From contig NZ_CP061303.1 of NCBI RefSeq assembly GCF_018687695.1, forward strand, positions 1,116,001 to 1,180,000: a DNA stretch of 64,000 nt, in the 5' to 3' direction. A program made the translations under genes and the position numbers. Below are positions 58,902-64,000 of the stretch, one piece after another; positions within the stretch are counted from its first letter, which is position 1; the number at the start of each line of letters is the position of its first letter. This DNA is from Polynucleobacter sp. MG-6-Vaara-E2 (GTDB lineage Bacteria; Pseudomonadota; Gammaproteobacteria; Burkholderiales; Burkholderiaceae). The notes beneath the pieces are model-generated. The model was given only the letters and a program-made list of their open reading frames with translations. It ran no database searches and had not been told where the DNA came from.

Positions 58902-59882
58902 ATGAAATTTAGGGATTATTACGAAACCCTCGGTGTTGCCCGTTCGGCCACCGAGGCAGAAATTAAAGCTGCCTACCGCAAGCTTGCTCGCAAATATCAC
59001 CCAGACGTCAATAAAGAAGCTGGTGCTGAAGAAAAGTTCAAAGAAATTGGTGAAGCTTACGCAGTCCTAAAAGACACCGAGAAGCGTGCCGCCTATGATC
59101 GTTTTGGCGCTAACTGGAAGAATGGCCAAGACTTTACCCCTCCTCCAAATTGGAATGAAGGCTTTGAATACGCTGATGATGGATATGGCGGAGCCCATCC
59201 TGGTTATGGCAGTGGCTTTGAAGGTGATCAAAGCGAATTTTTTGAATCATTGTTTGGTAGAGGCAAGCATCGCCAAGGTGGCAGAGGTAGTCACACACAC
59301 CAAGGCATGAACTTCAAAGGGCAAGACCATCATGCCAAAATTATGATTGATCTTGCTGATGCCTATAACGGTGCCAAGCGCACTATTGCACTACACATGC
59401 CCACATTAGATGCGAGTGGTCATGTCACTACACAAGAGCGCAAACTAGACGTCAGCATTCCAAAGGGCATTAAAGCCGGTCAAAATTTACGCCTATCAGG
59501 CCAAGGGGGCCCAGGAGTTGGCGAAGGTCCAGCTGGCGACCTCTATCTTGAAATTGAATTTCACCCTAATCCCATTTATCGCGTTGACGGCAAAGATGTC
59601 TTTATTGATATCCCACTTGCACCATGGGAAGCTGCATTAGGCACTACCGTCAATGTTCCCACTCCAGCGGGAAGTACTTTAGAACTCAAAATACCAGCAG
59701 GCACTGTTGCGGGTCGAAAGATGCGCCTGAAAGGCAAGGGCATTCCAAGTGCTGAGCCTGGCGACTTGTATGTCGTTCCCACAATTGCACTACCGCCTGC
59801 AGATACGGATACCCATAAAGAAGCCTATCAAAACTTTGAGAAGGCTTTTGATTTCAACCCTAGAACCCATTTGAAGGGATGA
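58902..59882 (+). CDS. cbpA: DnaJ-like co-chaperone CbpA
   Basis: DnaJ-family protein of 326 residues without zinc-finger domain. The J domain at the N-terminus has the HPD motif at 33-35 and a QKRAAYDRFG-like EKRAAYDRFG. A Gly/Phe-rich linker lies around 70-130 and two C-terminal substrate-binding domains follow (DVSIPKGIKAGQNLRLSGQGGPG; TVAGRKMRLKGKGIPS). This is the CbpA layout; CbpA stimulates DnaK and binds curved DNA in E. coli. It forms a pair with cbpM, 4 bases downstream. A 44-base hairpin directly precedes its ATG. Confidence 0.95.
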   Translation: MKFRDYYETLGVARSATEAEIKAAYRKLARKYHPDVNKEAGAEEKFKEIGEAYAVLKDTEKRAAYDRFGANWKNGQDFTPPPNWNEGFEYADDGYGGAHPGYGSGFEGDQSEFFESLFGRGKHRQGGRGSHTHQGMNFKGQDHHAKIMIDLADAYNGAKRTIALHMPTLDASGHVTTQERKLDVSIPKGIKAGQNLRLSGQGGPGVGEGPAGDLYLEIEFHPNPIYRVDGKDVFIDIPLAPWEAALGTTVNVPTPAGSTLELKIPAGTVAGRKMRLKGKGIPSAEPGDLYVVPTIALPPADTDTHKEAYQNFEKAFDFNPRTHLKG

Positions 59883-59886
59883 TGAG

Positions 59887-60198
59887 ATGAACCAAACGAA
59901 TATCACCTGGATTGAAGGTAGCGTTGTTGAAAATGAAGTGCACATGAGTATTGTCGAGCTCTCTCATGCCTCACGCACGCCAGAAGAAATGATCATGTCA
60001 TGGGTTACCGAGGGTGTACTGAGCCCTACTGGATCATCCCCTCAAGATTGGCGCTTTGGTGGCGACTCATTAAGAAGAGCAAAGACCGCGGCACATCTCA
60101 CTCACGATTTAGAACTTAATGTTCCGGGAGTAGCGCTTACTTTGGATCTTCTTGATGAAATTGCTGAGCTTCGCGCACGTCTTCAGCGTGGCGAGTAA
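59887..60198 (+). CDS. cbpM: CbpA modulator CbpM
   Basis: Small helical protein of 103 residues, the CbpM size. It contains MSIVELSHASRTPEEMIMSWVTEGVLSPTG and DWRFGGDSLRRAKTAAHLTHDLELNVPGVALTLDLLDEI, the MerR-like helix pattern of the family. CbpM binds the J domain of CbpA and inhibits its activity. The ATG has an AAGGG site in the end of cbpA, so the two are co-translated. It is convergent with uup. Confidence 0.93.
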   Translation: MNQTNITWIEGSVVENEVHMSIVELSHASRTPEEMIMSWVTEGVLSPTGSSPQDWRFGGDSLRRAKTAAHLTHDLELNVPGVALTLDLLDEIAELRARLQRGE

Positions 60199-60201
60199 TG
60201 A

Positions 60202-62118
60202 TTAAGGCTCGGAGCGGCTCAAGAGTTGCTCCCAGCGCTGTAATTTTTGTTCAAGCTGTTCGGTAATTTCACTTAAGCGCGCCTGCATACTGGCGGCCAA
60301 CTCAGGCTCATTTTTATAAAGGTCTGGATTGCTCATCGCAATGCCAATATCAGCCTGCTCTGTTTCAAGCTCTTCGATTTGTAAAGGCAAGGCTTCAAGC
60401 TCTTGGCGCTCTTTACCATTGAGCTTTTGTACACCACTCTTTGCTACTGGCTTTACTTCCGCAACTGGCTCAGGCTTTGCTTCCGCCTTAAGCGCCATCT
60501 TTGGATTAGAGTTTGCAGCGCGAATTTTGTCTGAACGGGCTTTTTGAATCTTCCAATCTTCATAGCCACCTTCATACTCACGCCAGAAACCGTCACCTTC
60601 ATTGGCGATGATGCTAGTGACAACGTTATCTAAGAAGTAACGGTCATGACTAACCAAGAAAACCGTGCCCTTATAGTCTTGTAGTAACTGCTCCAGCAAA
60701 TCCAAGGTGTCAATATCTAAGTCATTGGTTGGTTCATCCAAAACCAAGACGTTTGCAGGACGTGCAAATAAACGAGCCAGCAAAAGACGATTGCGCTCGC
60801 CACCAGATAAGGTGCTTACCGGTGAATTCGTTCTCTCAGGCGCAAATAAAAAATCACTCAAGTAACTCTTAACGTGTTTTTTATTGCCATTGATTTCAAT
60901 CCACTCACTGCCAGGGCTAATGTAGTCTTCAAGGGATGCATTCAGATCAAGACCTTCGCGCATCTGGTCAAAGTAAGCCACCTCAATACGAGTCCCCATC
61001 GTGGCTGTACCAGAGTCTGGTGCAATTGTTCCAAGAATGAGTTTGAGTAAGGTAGTTTTACCTGCGCCGTTCGGCCCCAGTAAGCCAACCTTATCGCCAC
61101 GCAATATGGTTGCCGTAAAGTCTTTCACAATTGGCCTACCGTAAGACTTGCTGACATTCTCAAGTTCAGCCACGATCTTGCCACTGCGGTCTCCCGCGGA
61201 CACTGCTAGCTTCACCTGACCCATAGCATCTCTGCGTTCAGCACGGCTAGTACGAAGCTTTTCGAGACGAGCGATTCGGGCAACACTTCGTGTACGACGC
61301 GCCTCCACTCCTTTACGTATCCAAACCTCTTCTTGCGCCAACAACTTATCAGCTCTTGCATTGGCAAGGGACTCTGCGTTGAGTTCTTGCTCTTTCAGCA
61401 CTTCGTATTGCGTAAAGTTTCCTGGATAGCTACGCAAAATGCCACGATCAAGCTCCACAATTTGGGTACAAACGTTATCCAAGAAGGCTCGATCATGGGT
61501 AATCAAGATGACAGAGCCTTGGTACTCTTTAAGAAGTTCTTCTAACCATGCAATGGAATCCAAATCCAAATGGTTAGTTGGCTCATCTAGCAAAAGGACA
61601 TCTGGCATTTCAACTAAGGCGCGAGCCAAAGCGACACGCTTTTTAGTACCACCAGACAGATTGCTAATCTTTTGCTCAGAATCAAGATGTAAGCGGTCTA
61701 AGGTTTCATGAACTCGCTGCTCCCAATTCCAACCACTTAAAGCTTCGAGTTTGGATTGCACTTCATCCAGTCGATGATGGGCGTCATCATCCCACTCGCC
61801 TACGCTCAGAGCCTCATACTCTTCTCGCAGGGCTTTAGCTTCAGCTACGCCCTTTGATACTGCCTCAAATACAGTTTCCTCAGCCTCAAAAATAGGCTCC
61901 TGAGGAACATAAGAGATGCGCAGGCCCTGTTGGTATTGCAGTAAGCCATCATCCATTTTTTCAATGCCAGCCAGGATCTTCAATAAAGAAGACTTACCAG
62001 TGCCATTGCGGCCAATTAAGCCAACACGCTCACCAGATTCGAGTGAAAAAGCAGTGTTTGCGAGGAGGTCAACGTGGCCGAAAGCCAGTTTTGCATCTGT
62101 GAGTACGATTAAAGCCAT
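60202..62118 (-). CDS. uup: ABC-F family ATPase Uup
   Basis: Soluble double ABC ATPase of 638 residues. Walker A GLIGRNGTGKSSLLK near 35 and GLLGPNGAGKTTLLK near 345, signatures LSGGTKKRVALARAL and LSGGERNRLLLARL, and Walker B LLLDEPTNHLDL and LVLDEPTNDLDI are all present. A C-terminal coiled coil (QKLNGKERQELEALPLQIEELETEQADI) is typical of Uup. ABC-F proteins act at the ribosome or on replication intermediates (Uup lowers precise excision of transposons in E. coli). It appears monocistronic. Confidence 0.94.
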   Translation of the reverse strand: MALIVLTDAKLAFGHVDLLANTAFSLESGERVGLIGRNGTGKSSLLKILAGIEKMDDGLLQYQQGLRISYVPQEPIFEAEETVFEAVSKGVAEAKALREEYEALSVGEWDDDAHHRLDEVQSKLEALSGWNWEQRVHETLDRLHLDSEQKISNLSGGTKKRVALARALVEMPDVLLLDEPTNHLDLDSIAWLEELLKEYQGSVILITHDRAFLDNVCTQIVELDRGILRSYPGNFTQYEVLKEQELNAESLANARADKLLAQEEVWIRKGVEARRTRSVARIARLEKLRTSRAERRDAMGQVKLAVSAGDRSGKIVAELENVSKSYGRPIVKDFTATILRGDKVGLLGPNGAGKTTLLKLILGTIAPDSGTATMGTRIEVAYFDQMREGLDLNASLEDYISPGSEWIEINGNKKHVKSYLSDFLFAPERTNSPVSTLSGGERNRLLLARLFARPANVLVLDEPTNDLDIDTLDLLEQLLQDYKGTVFLVSHDRYFLDNVVTSIIANEGDGFWREYEGGYEDWKIQKARSDKIRAANSNPKMALKAEAKPEPVAEVKPVAKSGVQKLNGKERQELEALPLQIEELETEQADIGIAMSNPDLYKNEPELAASMQARLSEITEQLEQKLQRWEQLLSRSEP

Positions 62119-62185
62119 GGAGACATTATCGTCACTTCAGAGAAACAGGAGATATTTCTGCCAATTTCTGCGAGACTAGCTATAA

Positions 62186-62785
62186 ATGATCTGCAAACTC
62201 AGTCCTTCCGCGCCCCGCCTCATCCTCTTTGCAGGACATGCAGGCACAGGCAAGTCCACCTTAGCCAAGAAAGCGCTGCCACTCATCATTGAGAAAACAG
62301 GTGAGGACTTTTTCTTTTTAGATAAGGATACGGTCTACGGTGACTATAGCGCACACGTGATGGAGCTCACTACCCAGAACCCTAATGACCGTGACAGCCC
62401 CTACTATCTTGAGAATTTACGCGATTGGGAATACCGAGGATTAATTGATATCGCTCGTGAAAACCTATTGCTTGGCGTCAATGTGATTTTAGTGGGTCCA
62501 TTTTCTAAAGAAATACAGAGCGGTAGGATGTTTAATCCGCAAGCGCTAGGTATACCTGCTCAAACAAAAATTTCAATTGCATGGATTGATCTAGATGAGA
62601 ATGAAGCCAGAATACGGATGCAAAAGCGTGGCGACTCTAGAGACGAGTGGAAGCTTGCCCACTGGAATGAATACGTCAAACGCAGAAATGATCCGCCCGC
62701 GCATACGGCAATTAGACGATTTGACAATCACATTTTTGAAGTGACAAGTTTTGAAAAGCTGATTGATGATCTCGTGAAAATATGA
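62186..62785 (+). CDS. P-loop kinase-like ATP-binding protein
   Basis: Protein of 199 residues with Walker A GHAGTGKST at 17-25 and a following FFFLDKDTVYGDYSAHVM, which resembles small-molecule kinases of the gluconokinase/zeta-toxin type. The segment MQKRGDSRDEWKLAHWNEYVKRR looks like a lid region with arginines. The substrate is unknown. It begins 67 bases from the divergent uup start, with no clear ribosome site (TATAAATG directly at the ATG). It is convergent with the FAD oxidoreductase gene. Confidence 0.75.
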   Translation: MICKLSPSAPRLILFAGHAGTGKSTLAKKALPLIIEKTGEDFFFLDKDTVYGDYSAHVMELTTQNPNDRDSPYYLENLRDWEYRGLIDIARENLLLGVNVILVGPFSKEIQSGRMFNPQALGIPAQTKISIAWIDLDENEARIRMQKRGDSRDEWKLAHWNEYVKRRNDPPAHTAIRRFDNHIFEVTSFEKLIDDLVKI

Positions 62786-62801
62786 ATAGATATCTTGGTA
62801 A

Positions 62802-64000
62802 CTAAGAAAGATAGTCAAGCGCTACTGCTTCTGCTACTTTAATCCCATCAACTCCAGCAGACAAGATTCCGCCCGCATATCCAGCACCCTCACCCGCCGG
62901 ATAGAGTCCTTTAATGTTCAAACTCTGAAAGTTCGGACCACGGGTAATGCGCAAAGGCGAAGAGGTTCTCGTTTCAACACCCGTTAGCACAGCATCTTTC
63001 ATGGAGAAGCCTTTGATTTGTTTCTCAAACGCAGGTAGCGCTTCACGTATTGCCTCAATTGCATAAGCAGGCAAAGCATCAGCCAGGTCTGTTAAGTGAA
63101 CCCCTGGTTTGTAAGAAGGTAGAACGCTACCAAACTCAGTTGAGGGCTTGCCTTCAATAAAGTCTCCCACTAATTGACCTGGAGCTTCATACGTTCCACC
63201 GCCTAATTCAAAAGCCTTAGACTCTAATTGGCGTTGAAATTCAATCCCTGCTAGCGGACCACCGGGATAATCTTCTGGAGTAATGCCAACCACAATGCCA
63301 GCATTAGCATTGCGCTCATTGCGAGAGTATTGGCTCATACCGTTCGTCACGACGCGATTGGGCTCTGAGGCAGCAGCGACCACAGTTCCCCCTGGGCACA
63401 TACAGAAGCTATAGACCGCACGACCATTCTTGGCGTGATGGACTAACTTATAGTCAGCGGCGCCAATCAATTCATTTCCTGCGTGAGGACCCAAGCGCGC
63501 TTTGTCAATTAAAGACTGTGGGTGCTCAATTCGAAAGCCTACCGAGAAAGGTTTAGCCTCCATGAATACGCCCGCATCATGCAAAGCCTTAAAAGTGTCA
63601 CGTGCACTATGCCCCAATGCCAATATCACATGATTGGCAGCCAAATCCGGATGACCTTCAATCTTGACACCAGTAATTTGCTCATTCTCAATATCAAAGC
63701 CAATAACCTTTTGTGAAAAACGAATCTCTCCGCCTAAATCAATAATCTCTTGGCGAATCTTTTCCACCATTCCAACTAAGCGAAATGTTCCGATATGGGG
63801 TTTAGCAACATACTGAATTTCAGGAGGTGCACCTGCCTTCACAAACTCATTAATGACCTTGCGACCATAAAACTTAGGATCTTTAATTTGGCTATAGAGC
63901 TTTCCATCAGAGAATGTTCCAGCCCCACCCTCACCAAACTGCACATTTGATTCTGGATTAAGAATATTTTTTCGCCAAAGACCCCAAGTGTCTTGTGTAC
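62802..64000 (-). CDS. NAD(P)/FAD-dependent oxidoreductase (partial at the 5' end)
   Basis: The frame is open from the stop at 62802 to the window edge, 399 codons; internal GTG at 63944 is not the start because the codons before it (RKNILNPESN) continue a conserved segment. The usual protein is about 540 residues, and the missing N-terminus holds the FAD dinucleotide motif. Seen are QFGEGGAGTFSDGKLYSQIKDP, LALGHSARDTFKALHDAG, KPFSVGFRIEHPQ, SFCMCPGGTVV and LYPAGEGAGYAGGILSAGVDGI. These match the family of uncharacterised FAD-dependent dehydrogenases with a HI0933/geranylgeranyl-reductase-like fold; the substrate is unknown. Confidence 0.88.
   Translation of the reverse strand, partial: TQDTWGLWRKNILNPESNVQFGEGGAGTFSDGKLYSQIKDPKFYGRKVINEFVKAGAPPEIQYVAKPHIGTFRLVGMVEKIRQEIIDLGGEIRFSQKVIGFDIENEQITGVKIEGHPDLAANHVILALGHSARDTFKALHDAGVFMEAKPFSVGFRIEHPQSLIDKARLGPHAGNELIGAADYKLVHHAKNGRAVYSFCMCPGGTVVAAASEPNRVVTNGMSQYSRNERNANAGIVVGITPEDYPGGPLAGIEFQRQLESKAFELGGGTYEAPGQLVGDFIEGKPSTEFGSVLPSYKPGVHLTDLADALPAYAIEAIREALPAFEKQIKGFSMKDAVLTGVETRTSSPLRITRGPNFQSLNIKGLYPAGEGAGYAGGILSAGVDGIKVAEAVALDYLS

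Noticed and set aside
1..64000. Mobile elements, CRISPR arrays, rRNA operons, phage or toxin-antitoxin modules
   Set aside because: No transposase, integrase, regularly spaced repeat, rRNA sequence or paired toxin-antitoxin genes were found on reading.

Overview
The window looks like chromosome of a free-living, AT-leaning betaproteobacterium of the Burkholderiaceae, most likely Polynucleobacter or a close freshwater relative. This is inferred from gene order (rimP-nusA-infB-rbfA-truB-typA, rluB-scpB), from five Bug-family (TctC-like) periplasmic binding proteins, and from protein style. I see no mobile element, CRISPR array, rRNA or phage gene. One tRNA gene (His) is present. Coding density is high and no gene-free stretch exceeds 300 bases.

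Region by region: 1-2051 holds the end-truncated large subunit and the intact [2Fe-2S] subunit of an isoquinoline-oxidoreductase-type molybdenum hydroxylase. 2205-3273 is an LrgA/LrgB pair. 3292-9254 is a catabolic patch with two Bug receptors, a KKCGH lyase, an omega-aminotransferase and a gamma-glutamyltransferase-like protein. 9251-12345 has a Pif1-like helicase, tRNA-His, dusA, an 82-residue unknown, and a very small His-rich ORF in a strongly folded RNA. 12477-17406 has an FMN glutamate-synthase-like protein, an RluA-family enzyme and tex. 17515-25560 is the translation/transcription operon rimP-nusA-infB-rbfA-truB followed by typA, preceded by a leader with three hairpins, the last an intrinsic terminator. 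25588-29835 has an extended RluB, scpB, a patatin lipoprotein and an NlpC/P60-like protein lacking its catalytic cysteine. 29981-35581 is yejABEF, divergent from fabI-chrA.

37783-42020 is an operon of a MaoC-like hydratase, an MmgE/PrpD protein, a CitE-like lyase and a Bug receptor, suggesting breakdown of a C5/C6 branched dicarboxylate. 42085-45703 is a translationally coupled trio (ArnT-like glycosyltransferase, Asp-box sialidase-like protein, membrane protein). 45887-47513 encodes a cytochrome c and a flavocytochrome c sulfide dehydrogenase flavoprotein. 47619-50286 has PsiE, a TAXI receptor and a pirin. 50305-58852 is a sugar-acid-type gene set (Bug, Ldh-family dehydrogenase, GntR/UTRA regulator, SMP-30 lactonase, 3-hydroxyacyl-CoA-dehydrogenase-like enzyme, enolase-superfamily enzyme, second Bug, UxaA-type dehydratase). 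Its two divergent promoter regions share a TATACGG motif that may be the GntR operator. The window ends with cbpA-cbpM (preceded by a hairpin touching the start region), uup, a small P-loop kinase-like protein and a truncated FAD oxidoreductase.

The best leads for something undescribed are the folded mini-gene at 12246-12379, the hairpin in front of cbpA, the active-site-less NlpC protein, the putative GntR regulon and the rimP leader.
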